NCBI RefSeq assembly: GCF_947502995.1 | Contig: NZ_CANNBW010000031.1 | Span: 1 to 45,517 of the forward strand | DNA length: 45,517 nucleotides | Source of the DNA: an uncultured Tenacibaculum sp. | GTDB taxonomy: Bacteria; Bacteroidota; Bacteroidia; Flavobacteriales; Flavobacteriaceae | Direction of reading: 5' to 3' | Shown here: positions 1-7,957 of the stretch, one piece after another | Layout: every line of letters begins with the position of its first letter | Numbering within the stretch: the first letter of the stretch is position 1 | Made by a program: the position numbers and the translations under genes | The notes under the pieces: generated by a model | The model's input: the letters and a program-made list of their open reading frames with translations, nothing else | Told to the model about the DNA's origin: nothing | Databases searched by the model: none

Positions 1-33
1 AGTTCGCTTTTTCTTGGGTACAGTGTTATTCAT
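1..33 (-). CDS. Possible first codons of an IS transposase, cut by window edge
   Basis: On the minus strand an ATG at 33 opens a frame reading MNNTVPKKKRT to the window edge. The identical frame opens at 45486 on the plus strand at the other end. It lies about 43 bases inside the putative IS tip, the usual distance for a transposase start. Only eleven codons are visible, so the family cannot be named. Confidence 0.4.
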   Translation of the reverse strand, partial: MNNTVPKKKRT

Positions 34-75
34 AAAATAAGTCTAAATTGTGTAAACTTATTTCAGGACGGGACA
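2..75. mobile_element. Tip of an insertion sequence, left window edge
   Basis: Positions 2-75 are a perfect 74-base reverse complement of 45444-45517. Identity stops abruptly at the inner edge, where the sequence reads TGTCCCGTCCTG outward from the window. TG...CA ends are typical of several IS families, including IS3 and IS481. I infer that the element body lies outside the window and that this is its transposase-start end. No target duplication can be judged because the other tips are not visible. Confidence 0.65.
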
Positions 76-83
76 TTATAACT

Positions 84-114
84 AAAAAGAGCTAGTAATT
101 TACTAGCTCTTTTT
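84..114 (-). terminator. Rho-independent terminator of the DMT gene
   Basis: A 14-bp perfect stem (AAAAAGAGCTAGTA, 84-97, with 101-114) closes a three-base loop and gives a U-run on either strand. It overlaps the stop codon of the minus-strand transporter gene. The IS tip ends nine bases away. Confidence 0.85.
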
Positions 115-986
115 TATTTCTTTCTATTTACTAAATACACTCCAAATAAAATTATAACACCTGCTAATAATTGAATTAAACTTAATTTTTCTCCATCTAC
201 AATTCCCCACAAAACAGCTACAATAGGAATTAAATAAGTTACAGAAGTAGAAAATACTGGCGAAGAAATATGTATTAATTTATTAAACATAACTTTAGCT
301 ATTCCCGTACCAACAATAGCTAAAATAGATATGTAAAATAACCCTTCACCTACTTCTTCTGTAAATTCTAATGTAGTAAAGAAACCTGTAAAAGATAAAA
401 CAATCAAAGCAGGAATAACAATTAAAATAAAGTTTCCTGTAGTTATTGCCAATGGCTCTAATTCTTGTAAATATTTTTTAATAATGTTTACATTACATGC
501 ATACCCTATCGAAGATAAAATTGGTAGTAAAGCAAACCAATAGTTCTGATTCGGATTTAAATCTGCTCCTTTTAAAATGAGAATACAAGTTCCTAACAGT
601 CCAATTAAAATACCTACCAACTGATTTGTTTTAAAAGTTATTCCAAAAAATAAAGAACCAATTAATAAAGTATTAAAAGGTGTTAATGAATTTAAAATTG
701 AAGCTATAGAACTATCAATACCAGAAATAGCATACGCATACATGAAAGAAGGAAAAAAAGTAGCTAAAAGAGCACTTAAAAAAACATACTTCCACTGCTC
801 TCTCTTTATTTTTTTTAGGCTTTTATGACCTATTATAAGTAAAAAAATAGTGGCTATAGTGATACGTAAAGCTCCTATTTGAATTGGAGATAATCCAATT
901 AACGCTTTTTTCATTAAAATAAAAGAACTCCCCCAAACTAAAGCAAGAAAGATCAGATAAAACCATTTTGATTGAATTTTGCTCAT
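114..986 (-). CDS. EamA/DMT-superfamily membrane transporter
   Basis: A 290-aa integral membrane protein with about ten hydrophobic segments arranged as two EamA repeats of about 140 residues each. The N-terminal signature ALVWGSSFILMKKAL (about residues 15-29) is typical of the drug/metabolite transporter superfamily, and length matches the family. Members usually export small metabolites or amino acids through the inner membrane; the substrate cannot be read from sequence. The gene is divergent from the metal-binding lipoprotein gene, with about 90 bases between them, and ends in a strong hairpin terminator. The start ATG at 986 leads directly into the first membrane segment. Confidence 0.9.
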   Translation of the reverse strand: MSKIQSKWFYLIFLALVWGSSFILMKKALIGLSPIQIGALRITIATIFLLIIGHKSLKKIKREQWKYVFLSALLATFFPSFMYAYAISGIDSSIASILNSLTPFNTLLIGSLFFGITFKTNQLVGILIGLLGTCILILKGADLNPNQNYWFALLPILSSIGYACNVNIIKKYLQELEPLAITTGNFILIVIPALIVLSFTGFFTTLEFTEEVGEGLFYISILAIVGTGIAKVMFNKLIHISSPVFSTSVTYLIPIVAVLWGIVDGEKLSLIQLLAGVIILFGVYLVNRKK

Positions 987-1044
987 CTATACAATTTGAA
1001 ACTACAAAAATCGCTTATTTTAAGCATTTCATAATCTTTTTTAA

Positions 1045-1052
1045 TAAATTTG
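1045..1052 (+). promoter_or_regulatory. Bacteroidota -7 promoter box
   Basis: TAAATTTG matches the TAnnTTTG consensus exactly and sits 25 bases before the ATG at 1078. No good TTTG -33 box is present at the expected spacing. The predicted transcription start is near 1056-1058, leaving a short leader for the metal-binding lipoprotein. Confidence 0.5.
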
Positions 1053-1077
1053 TACAATAATTTAATAGATGTTTAAT

Positions 1078-1539
1078 ATGAAAGTTTCAAAAATAGTATT
1101 TGCTTTATTTCTTATAGCCACTATAGCTATTAGTTGTAAAACAGAACCAAAAACAGAAGTAAAAAAAGAAATTGATGCAACTGCATTAGCAAAAGCTGAA
1201 ACATTATCTTTAAATGTTACAGGGATGACATGTGAAATGGGGTGTGCAAAAACTATTGAATCTAAATTAGCTAAAAAAGAAGGTGTTTTTGAAGCTAAAG
1301 TTATTTTTAATGACAGTTTAGCTACTATTAAATATGATGGAAATAAATTAAATAAAGAAGAATTGATCACTTTTATTGAGGGTGTTGGAGATGGTGAATC
1401 ATATAAAGCTATTGAAGTTTCTAAAGCACATTGTGAACCAGGAGCTAAAAAAGATTGCTGTACTACAGAAAAAGACGGTAAGAAAGCTTGTAAAGAAGGC
1501 GATGCTAACAAAGAATGTTGTAAAACAGAAAAAGCATAA
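1078..1539 (+). CDS. Heavy-metal-associated (HMA) domain lipoprotein with Cys-rich tail
   Basis: A 153-aa predicted lipoprotein. The signal segment ends in AIAISC with lipid-accepting Cys20. Residues about 43-110 form an HMA fold: the motif GMTCEMGC (Cys52, Cys56) is followed by AKTIESKLAKKEGV, as in copper chaperones and P1B-ATPase N-domains. The metal loop is C-x3-C rather than the usual C-x2-C. The tail from about residue 114 is rich in cysteine (HCEPG, DCC, ACK, ECC) and lysine, suggesting extra metal ligands. I chose the ATG at 1078 because it gives a cleaner lipoprotein signal; an in-frame ATG at 1069 is the alternative. A role in envelope copper or other metal handling is inferred. Confidence 0.85.
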   Translation: MKVSKIVFALFLIATIAISCKTEPKTEVKKEIDATALAKAETLSLNVTGMTCEMGCAKTIESKLAKKEGVFEAKVIFNDSLATIKYDGNKLNKEELITFIEGVGDGESYKAIEVSKAHCEPGAKKDCCTTEKDGKKACKEGDANKECCKTEKA

Positions 1540-1560
1540 TTTCTTTAAAATATATTATTT

Positions 1561-1598
1561 AAAAGCTCCTAAAAGTTGTTTAACTTTTAGGAGCTTTT
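1561..1598 (+). terminator. Rho-independent terminator after the HMA gene
   Basis: A perfect 17-bp stem (1561-1577 with 1582-1598, AAAAGCTCCTAAAAGTT) closes a four-base loop and is followed by TCTTT. Confidence 0.9.
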
Positions 1599-1681
1599 TC
1601 TTTAACAGAGTTTTAACAAAGAGTCTTTAAACCATTACAGAACTTCGTTGTCTAAATAGAATTATCTATTAACCGATATAA

Positions 1682-4120
1682 ATGAAAAAAATTACTTTAC
1701 TTTTTTTACTGATAGCAATATCAGTTTTTGCTCAAAAGCCACAAAAAATAAACATTAGTGGTAAAATTATAGAAGCAAGTTCTAATCAACCTTTAGAATA
1801 TGCAACCCTTATATTAACTAGTTTAAAAACAAAAAAAGTTACTGGTGGAGTTACCGACATAAACGGTAAATTCTCTATAGATGTACCAAAAGGACCTTAC
1901 AGTATGAAGGTGGAATTTATTGGTTTTAAAACTAAACAACTTCCACAAAAAACACTTATAGAAAACACAAATTTAGGAACTATCACATTGAAAGAAGATG
2001 CTGAAACTTTAGATGAAGTGGAAATCATCGCCGAAAAATCTACGGTTGAAATTCGTTTAGATAAAAAAATCTATAACGTAGGTAAAGACATGACTATCAA
2101 AGGTGGAAATGCTTCTGACGTTCTAGATAACGTTCCTTCTGTTAATGTTGATGCTGAAGGTGCTGTAAGTTTACGAGGAAATGAAAATGTTAGAATTTTA
2201 ATTGATGGTAAACCTTCTGCCCTAGTTGGATTGAATGGAACAGATGCCTTAAGAAATTTACCTGCAGATGCCATAGAAAAAGTAGAAGTTATTACTTCTC
2301 CTTCTGCTCGTTACGATGCTGAAGGTACAGCTGGAATTTTAAATATTATTCTTAGAAAAGGAAAAGTAACTGGATTCAATGGATCTTTAAATTTATCTGC
2401 TGGTAATCCTGATTTATTTCAACTATCAGGAAATTTAAACTACAGAACTAAAAAGTTTAACATTTTTACAAACTTAGGATATTCTTTCAGAAACGGACCT
2501 GGAAATTCATTTAGTGATTTTACAAATCTTGAAAATGGTGTTATCACAGATTTTAGAACTGAAGACAGAACATTCCAAAGGAAAAATAATAATTACAACG
2601 GATCTATAGGCTTAGAATATTATTTAAATAAGAATAGTTCCATAACAGGTACTTTTTTCTACAGAGATAATAATGGTGATGATATAGCGACTAACGTAAC
2701 TAACTTTTTAGATGTTAACAGAGTTAGCTTTGACGAAATTACTAGGATAGAAAATGAAAGAGAAGATGGAATTAACAAACAGTTTTCTTTGAATTACTCG
2801 AATAATCTTGATGATAAAGGTCAAAAATTAACTATCGATTTTCAACATAGTGACAACAATGAAGATGAATTTTCTAGTATAACAGACAATAATACTTTGT
2901 CGGAATTAAATAGTCAATTTACTAGTTCTACTAACACTTTATTTCAAGCAGATTATGTATTACCTATTGGAGAAAAACATCAGTTAGAATTAGGACATAA
3001 ATCCGAATTTCAAGATTTAAACTCAGACTTTAGAGTTAGAGATGCTAATGGTCTTCCTTTAGATCCTGATCCTTCTAATAACATTAATTTCAAGCAAAAT
3101 ATTTATGCACATTACGCACAGTTCGGAAGTAAATTCGATAAATTCTCTTATTTACTAGGTTTAAGAGTTGAAACTACTGAAATTGATTTATTATTAATTA
3201 ATACTAATGAAGAGTCTGAGAAAAATTTTACACAAGTATTCCCTACTGTTAACTTAGGATATGAATTAAATGAAACAGATAATCTTACTTTAGGATATAG
3301 TAGACGTTTACGTAGACCTCGCTTTTGGTTTTTAAATCCGTTTGAAACTAGAAGCTCTGCTACAGCTGTATTTAAAGGAAATCCGGATTTAACTCCAACA
3401 TTTACGAATTCTTATGATTTAGGGTACACAACTCGATTAGGAAAGTTAACTTTAAATTCTTCTGTTTACTATCAACGTTCAACAGATTTAATACAGCGAG
3501 TTTCTATTATTGAAGAAAGAGAAATTAATGGACAACCAACAAATGTTTTTGTTCGTCAACCATTTAACTTAAATAATGAAGATCGATATGGATTTGAATT
3601 AACAACTAATTACAATCCTTTTAAATGGATGCGTTTATCTAGTACATTCAATTATTTTAAATTCAAAACAAATGAATTCTCTTTTACATCTACTGCAACA
3701 GATGGAACAGAAGTAACAACACTTTTACCCGAAGTTAATAATGATAGTTGGTTTGTACGTTTTAACTCTAGAATTACACTGCCTGCAAAAATCCAGTGGC
3801 AAACTAGAGTTCGTTATCGTGGACCACAAGCTAATGCTCAAGGAAACCGTGATGGTGTATTTGTTGCCAATTTAGCTTTTAGTAAAGATTTGTTTAAAGA
3901 AAAAGCTACATTAGTTTTAAATGTTAATGATTTACTTAATGATCGTATTCGTAGAAGTCAAACGTTTAATCCTAGTCAAGAGAATCCTTCTACAATAGCT
4001 GATCAAGAATTTCAATGGAGAGAACGTCAAATTACATTAAGCTTTACGTATAGATTTAATCAAAAGAAGAAAAGAGAACGACCACAAAGAGAATATGATG
4101 GTGGTGGCGAAGCTTTTTAA
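1682..4120 (+). CDS. TonB-dependent outer-membrane receptor (beta-barrel family)
   Basis: An 812-aa outer-membrane protein. Signal peptide ends near FAQ (about residue 18). A carboxypeptidase-regulatory-like domain follows (about 23-105: ISGKIIEASSNQPLEYATL). A TonB plug covers about 125-230 with LRGNENVRILIDGKPSALVG and DAIEKVEVITSPSARYDAEG. The rest is a large barrel of the outer membrane beta-barrel family (PF14905-like), ending in an unusual basic tail KKKRERPQREYDGGGEAF. Such proteins import or bind large ligands at the cell surface, but the ligand is unknown and no partner SusD gene is present. It is a single-gene unit bounded by terminators at 1561-1598 and 4143-4178. Confidence 0.88.
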   Translation: MKKITLLFLLIAISVFAQKPQKINISGKIIEASSNQPLEYATLILTSLKTKKVTGGVTDINGKFSIDVPKGPYSMKVEFIGFKTKQLPQKTLIENTNLGTITLKEDAETLDEVEIIAEKSTVEIRLDKKIYNVGKDMTIKGGNASDVLDNVPSVNVDAEGAVSLRGNENVRILIDGKPSALVGLNGTDALRNLPADAIEKVEVITSPSARYDAEGTAGILNIILRKGKVTGFNGSLNLSAGNPDLFQLSGNLNYRTKKFNIFTNLGYSFRNGPGNSFSDFTNLENGVITDFRTEDRTFQRKNNNYNGSIGLEYYLNKNSSITGTFFYRDNNGDDIATNVTNFLDVNRVSFDEITRIENEREDGINKQFSLNYSNNLDDKGQKLTIDFQHSDNNEDEFSSITDNNTLSELNSQFTSSTNTLFQADYVLPIGEKHQLELGHKSEFQDLNSDFRVRDANGLPLDPDPSNNINFKQNIYAHYAQFGSKFDKFSYLLGLRVETTEIDLLLINTNEESEKNFTQVFPTVNLGYELNETDNLTLGYSRRLRRPRFWFLNPFETRSSATAVFKGNPDLTPTFTNSYDLGYTTRLGKLTLNSSVYYQRSTDLIQRVSIIEEREINGQPTNVFVRQPFNLNNEDRYGFELTTNYNPFKWMRLSSTFNYFKFKTNEFSFTSTATDGTEVTTLLPEVNNDSWFVRFNSRITLPAKIQWQTRVRYRGPQANAQGNRDGVFVANLAFSKDLFKEKATLVLNVNDLLNDRIRRSQTFNPSQENPSTIADQEFQWRERQITLSFTYRFNQKKKRERPQREYDGGGEAF

Positions 4121-4142
4121 AATTATAGAATACATTAAAATA

Positions 4143-4178
4143 AAAAACAGCATACTCAGGTTACAGTATGCTGTTTTT
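4143..4178 (+). terminator. Bidirectional terminator between convergent genes
   Basis: A perfect 14-bp stem (AAAAACAGCATACT, 4143-4156, with 4165-4178) has T-runs on both sides. It serves the TonB receptor gene and the convergent lipoprotein gene that ends at 4193. Confidence 0.9.
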
Positions 4179-4192
4179 CGTTGTTTTAATTA

Positions 4193-4605
4193 CTAGTCGT
4201 TGTATTCAAAAGTCAACGATCTAAAGGTATAATTTCCGCTAGTATCTTTAGCGACAAATTCAGCCGTGTATGTCCCTGCTTTTGTTGTTTGAAACCCTTC
4301 TTGAATTCTCAAAATAAAAGCATTATCATTATTACTATTAATATGTTTTTCTACAACAATATTTTCTTGTTCATCTTTTATTTTCAAACTTAACGACTCT
4401 ATTTTCGTTTCATCTGTCGCTTCTGCTTGAATGTTTACACTATATGGAACATTACTGTTTCCTATATCTGTTGAATAATTAAATAGTAAAATTGGACTTT
4501 GTATAAATAATTTTGGTGAAGTATCGTCTAAAATTTCTTCATTACTGTCAGAACAAGAAATAAAGAAAAGTATCGTACCTAAAATAGGCAGAATAAGTTT
4601 TTCAT
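4193..4605 (-). pseudogene. Small lipoprotein gene with a one-base frameshift after its ATG
   Basis: The long minus-strand frame from about 4606 to 4193 encodes a complete small lipoprotein: a signal segment reading KLILPILGTILFFISC, the lipid Cys, then about 118 residues with a beta-sandwich look, resembling Ig-like or DUF4625-type lipoproteins. The only ATG in place (4605-4603) is one base out of frame: five A's follow it, and a sixth would give MKKLILPILG. Reading from that ATG stops after eight codons. The in-frame TTG at 4387 yields only 64 residues without the signal. Either the gene is broken, the homopolymer was misread, or slippage restores the frame. The function is unknown. Confidence 0.65.
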
Positions 4606-4724
4606 AGGAATTGTGTTAATTAATTTATTTAAGTTGATAACTTAATAGTTATCAAAACACATTCCAAACTGTAACTAAAAAAGTTAATTTTACATTAGTT
4701 TTATGTAAAATTTAAAACAATAAA

Positions 4725-4748
4725 AAAGGTCTGCATTTGCAGACCTTT
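4725..4748 (-). terminator. Terminator of the 57-aa membrane protein gene
   Basis: A perfect 11-bp stem (AAAGGTCTGCA, 4725-4735, with 4738-4748) closes a two-base loop, flanked by A-run/T-run sequence, 22 bases beyond the stop codon of the minus-strand small gene. Confidence 0.85.
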
Positions 4749-4769
4749 ATGAAATTTATTTTTTATAGC

Positions 4770-4943
4770 TTACTTTCCTTCAGCAGCCTTTTTAGCTTCT
4801 TTCTTTAACTTTAAATTCTCCCAGATAGTTCCACCAATCCAGTAAGGAACTACAAACGTTAGTAAGAAAATTAACAACCAAAAACCAGTTGTAAAAATAA
4901 ACATGAATAATACTAATCCTGAAAATTGTGAAAAATCTAACAT
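4770..4943 (-). CDS. Small (57-aa) single- or two-span membrane protein
   Basis: An uninterrupted frame from ATG (4943-4941) to TAA (4772-4770) encodes 57 residues starting MLDFSQFSGLVLFMF. Residues about 8-34 are strongly hydrophobic, followed by PYWIGGTIWENLKLKKEAKK and a basic, charged C-terminus. A dedicated terminator hairpin follows, which supports a real gene. It is divergent from fumC. The topology (short N-terminus, hydrophobic hairpin or single span, cytoplasmic basic tail) is inferred. I recognise no family; the role is unknown. Confidence 0.7.
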   Translation of the reverse strand: MLDFSQFSGLVLFMFIFTTGFWLLIFLLTFVVPYWIGGTIWENLKLKKEAKKAAEGK

Positions 4944-5058
4944 CTGTTCTTATTGTAAATTATCTGATTGCAAAAATAACACTTATTTTTATTATTCAAA
5001 TATGATTTTTAAAAATATTTCATTATAGTTTTTAATCTTACTTTTCTTTGAGTTTTAT

Positions 5059-5066
5059 TAACTTTG
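5059..5066 (+). promoter_or_regulatory. -7 promoter box of fumC
   Basis: TAACTTTG matches TAnnTTTG exactly, 28 bases upstream of the fumC ATG. The -33 region is weak. Confidence 0.5.
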
Positions 5067-5094
5067 AAATCTCTTAAATACTAAATAAATAACA

Positions 5095-6492
5095 ATGGAA
5101 TATAGAATTGAAAAGGACACCATGGGTGAAGTTAAAGTGCCTGCTGATAAATATTGGGGAGCTCAAACTGAACGTTCTAGAAACAATTTTAAAATTGGTC
5201 CGGCTGCAACAATGCCACTAGAAGTAGTTTACGGTTTTGCTTACTTAAAAAAAGCTGCTGCTTACACAAACTGTGAATTAGGTGTTTTGGCTGAAGAAAA
5301 GCGTGATTTAATTGCACAAGTTTGCGATGAAATTTTAGCTGAAAAACACGATGATCAATTCCCATTGGTAGTTTGGCAAACAGGTTCTGGTACGCAAAGT
5401 AACATGAATGTAAATGAAGTAGTTGCTAACAGAGCTCACGAAATTGCTGGTAAGAAAATTGGTGAAGGTGAAAAAACGATTCAGCCAAACGATGATGTAA
5501 ATAAATCCCAATCTTCAAACGATACATTCCCAACAGGAATGCATATCGCAGCTTACAAAAAAATCGTAGAAGTTACTATTCCAGGAGTTGAGCAATTACG
5601 TGATACTTTACAAGCAAAATCTGAAGCTTTTGCAAATGTTGTAAAAATTGGACGTACACATTTAATGGATGCTACTCCCCTAACTTTAGGTCAAGAATTC
5701 TCTGGATATGTAGCACAATTAAACTTTGGTATTAAAGCATTAAAGAATTCTTTAGCACATTTAAGTCAATTAGCCTTAGGAGGAACTGCTGTAGGAACTG
5801 GTTTAAATACTCCTGCTGGTTACGATGTTTTAGTTGCAAAATATATTGCTGATTTTACAGGTTTACCTTTTGTAACTGCTGAAAATAAATTTGAAGCTTT
5901 AGCTGCTCACGATGCTTTAGTAGAAACTCATGGAGCGTTAAAGCAATTAGCTGTTTCATTAAATAAAATCGCTAATGATATTCGTTTAATGGCTTCAGGT
6001 CCACGTTCAGGTATTGGTGAATTAATTATTCCTGCTAACGAGCCAGGTTCTTCTATTATGCCAGGAAAAGTAAACCCAACTCAAGCAGAAGCTATGACAA
6101 TGGTTTGTGCGCAAGTTATGGGTAATGATGTTGCTGTTACTGTAGGAGGAACTCAAGGTCACTACGAATTAAATGTATTTAAACCAATGATGGCGGCTAA
6201 CGTATTACAATCTGCTCAATTAATTGGAGATGCTTGTGTATCTTTTGATGTTAATTGTGCAGCTGGAATTGAGCCTAACCACGGAAGAATTACTGAATTA
6301 GTAAACAACTCTTTAATGTTAGTTACCGCTTTAAATACTAAGATTGGATATTATAAAGCTGCTGAAATAGCAAATACTGCTCATGCTAACGGAACTACAT
6401 TAAAAGAAGAAGCAATTAACTTAGGTTATGTTACTGCAGAAGAATATGACGAATGGGTTAAACCAGAAGATATGACTGGAAGTTTAAAATAA
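5095..6492 (+). CDS. fumC: Class II fumarate hydratase
   Basis: A 465-aa fumarase C, the normal length. It converts fumarate and water to (S)-malate in the TCA cycle in the cytoplasm and needs no iron-sulfur cluster. The family signature GSSIMPGKVNPTQAEA is present (about residues 318-333, containing the catalytic Ser loop). Also visible are QTGSGTQSNMNVNEV (about 99-113) and the active-site segment GRTHLMDATPLTLGQ (about 186-200). The N-terminus MEYRIEKDTMGEVKVPADKYWGAQT is canonical. It is a single gene with its own promoter box and terminator. Confidence 0.97.
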   Translation: MEYRIEKDTMGEVKVPADKYWGAQTERSRNNFKIGPAATMPLEVVYGFAYLKKAAAYTNCELGVLAEEKRDLIAQVCDEILAEKHDDQFPLVVWQTGSGTQSNMNVNEVVANRAHEIAGKKIGEGEKTIQPNDDVNKSQSSNDTFPTGMHIAAYKKIVEVTIPGVEQLRDTLQAKSEAFANVVKIGRTHLMDATPLTLGQEFSGYVAQLNFGIKALKNSLAHLSQLALGGTAVGTGLNTPAGYDVLVAKYIADFTGLPFVTAENKFEALAAHDALVETHGALKQLAVSLNKIANDIRLMASGPRSGIGELIIPANEPGSSIMPGKVNPTQAEAMTMVCAQVMGNDVAVTVGGTQGHYELNVFKPMMAANVLQSAQLIGDACVSFDVNCAAGIEPNHGRITELVNNSLMLVTALNTKIGYYKAAEIANTAHANGTTLKEEAINLGYVTAEEYDEWVKPEDMTGSLK

Positions 6493-6519
6493 ATAAAACT
6501 TTAAATTTTATAAATAATT

Positions 6520-6548
6520 AAAAACCACAACATTTTGTTGTGGTTTTT
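6520..6548 (+). terminator. Terminator of fumC
   Basis: A perfect 13-bp stem (AAAAACCACAACA, 6520-6532, with 6536-6548), three-base loop and T-tail. Its core CCACAACA/TGTTGTGG recurs in the terminator after the next gene (7718-7742). Confidence 0.92.
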
Positions 6549-6624
6549 ATTTTACACTTTTTAATCACTGATTACATGATATTTAAAAACAAAATGTATT
6601 TTTATTTTATTAAATTTAAAATAG

Positions 6625-6640
6625 TTGGCACGTTGTTTGA
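6625..6640 (+). promoter_or_regulatory. Sigma-54-like (-24/-12) promoter
   Basis: TTGGCACGTTGTTTGA fits the RpoN pattern TGGCACG-N4-TTGC at every position except the last base (A for C). The GG and the TG elements have the correct spacing. The predicted start lies near 6651, about 20 bases before the ATG of the DUF4476 gene. Whether this genome encodes RpoN and an activator cannot be seen here. Confidence 0.5.
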
Positions 6641-6672
6641 AAAAAGCTTAGTAATTACTTAAAACAGAACTT

Positions 6673-7689
6673 ATGAAATTAAGAACACTACTATTTTTAG
6701 CACTAAGCATTTCTTTTTCTTCATTTGCACAAAAGAAAACGGAATATGCTACTTTCAAAAAAGAATTAAAACAAAAAAAGTATACGCCAGAAGTAATTTT
6801 AGATAAAGCATTAAACTATTCTTCTAGTCATGATATTTATGTTTCAGAACTTATAGACGCTTGTCGTTTCTTCTCTAGTGATAGAAGAAAATACAGAATT
6901 TGTGTTAATGCATATCCAAGAATAATTGATAAAAGAAACTTCTTTCAAGTTTATGATTTATTCAGAAATTTTTCCTTTGCAATGCAGTTGTATCATAACA
7001 CACAAGCAAATCAAAATGAAGTTTCTCAGATAGATTATCCGAATGCTGAGTATTACAGAGGTCCAACTACTAATAGCTGTAATCAACCGATGCCTGAATA
7101 TCAATTCAGAAACATTTACAGTCAAATTGGAAATAGAAGAAATAATGGAAATCGTTATTTAAAAGATATTATTTCTAACAATTGTTTAAGTACTAGACAA
7201 ATAATGAAGCTAACTGAAAAGTTACAAAGCAATAGAAATCGTTATGATTTACTAAAATTTGCTTTTCAATTTTCTTACGATCTTGAAAACTTTTATTATA
7301 CAGAGCAGTTAATTAGCGATAATTATTTAAAACAACAGCTAAATAGATTTATTGATAGAGAAATAAGTCAATTAAATAATCATGTTGGATTTGATGATTG
7401 TAGACCTTTATCTCAAAATGAATATGATTATGTTTTAAAATCAATAAAAGACGAAAGATTTACAAAAGAGCGTTTAAAACTAGCAAAACAACATGTAGAA
7501 CGTAATTGTTTTTCTATTGAAAGAATTAGAGCTATTGTTAAAGAATTTAGCTTTGATAAGGATAAATTAAATATTCTAAAATTAAGTTATCAATACTGTC
7601 CTGATAAAGATCAATTTTATAGATTAAAAGAAACATTAAGTTTCTCTAGATATAAAAGAGAATTTGATCAATTTTTATTGAATCGCTAA
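6673..7689 (+). CDS. Secreted protein with DUF4476 repeats
   Basis: A 338-aa exported protein; signal peptide ending SSFAQ (about residue 20). The rest is helical and contains at least two clear DUF4476 units: about 138-235 (PMPEYQFRNIYSQI... LSTRQIMKLTEKLQ...) and about 243-338 (CRPLSQNEYDYVLKSI... FSIERIRAIVKEF SFDKDKLNILKLSYQY), with a probable degenerate first copy at about 25-110. Each copy has conserved cysteines. DUF4476 proteins occur widely in Bacteroidota with no established function. It stands alone between two near-identical terminators, behind a sigma-54-like site. Confidence 0.8.
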   Translation: MKLRTLLFLALSISFSSFAQKKTEYATFKKELKQKKYTPEVILDKALNYSSSHDIYVSELIDACRFFSSDRRKYRICVNAYPRIIDKRNFFQVYDLFRNFSFAMQLYHNTQANQNEVSQIDYPNAEYYRGPTTNSCNQPMPEYQFRNIYSQIGNRRNNGNRYLKDIISNNCLSTRQIMKLTEKLQSNRNRYDLLKFAFQFSYDLENFYYTEQLISDNYLKQQLNRFIDREISQLNNHVGFDDCRPLSQNEYDYVLKSIKDERFTKERLKLAKQHVERNCFSIERIRAIVKEFSFDKDKLNILKLSYQYCPDKDQFYRLKETLSFSRYKREFDQFLLNR

Positions 7690-7717
7690 TATTATAAAGT
7701 TTTACTTTTTTATAAAT

Positions 7718-7742
7718 AAACCACAACAAAATGTTGTGGTTT
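7718..7742 (+). terminator. Terminator of the DUF4476 gene
   Basis: An 11-bp perfect stem (AAACCACAACA, 7718-7728, with 7732-7742) followed by TCTTTTT. The stem core is the same as in the fumC terminator. Confidence 0.88.
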
Positions 7743-7890
7743 TCTTTTTGCACAAAACCTAATTTTTTATTTGTACAATATTTTTAAATCTAAAAGCACT
7801 CATAAAACACTGATTTTAAACATAAAAACAAGTTCTTGATATAAAGTTAAACTTATTGATTTCAAAATTTTAAAAAAAATGACATACAAA

Positions 7891-7918
7891 GGTTGGGTAA
7901 AACTGTAGCCTTAACGTA
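7891..7918 (+). promoter_or_regulatory. ECF sigma promoter, site 1 (peroxidase gene)
   Basis: GGTTGGGTAA (7891-7900), 12 bases, then AACGTA (7913-7918), ending 39 bases before the peroxidase ATG. The same two boxes precede the FecR gene (9883-9910) and the haloperoxidase gene (13471-13497). The two-box layout with a -10 CGT core fits ECF-type promoters; the cognate sigma is probably the one encoded at 9361-9882. Confidence 0.65.
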
Positions 7919-7957
7919 TTACAAGAAATTACATATAAAAACTAACAATTTAAGTGT

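Noticed and set aside
1062..1511. Open frame antisense to the HMA lipoprotein gene
   Set aside because: The plus strand has a lipobox, an HMA motif, a promoter box and a terminator; the antisense frame has none.
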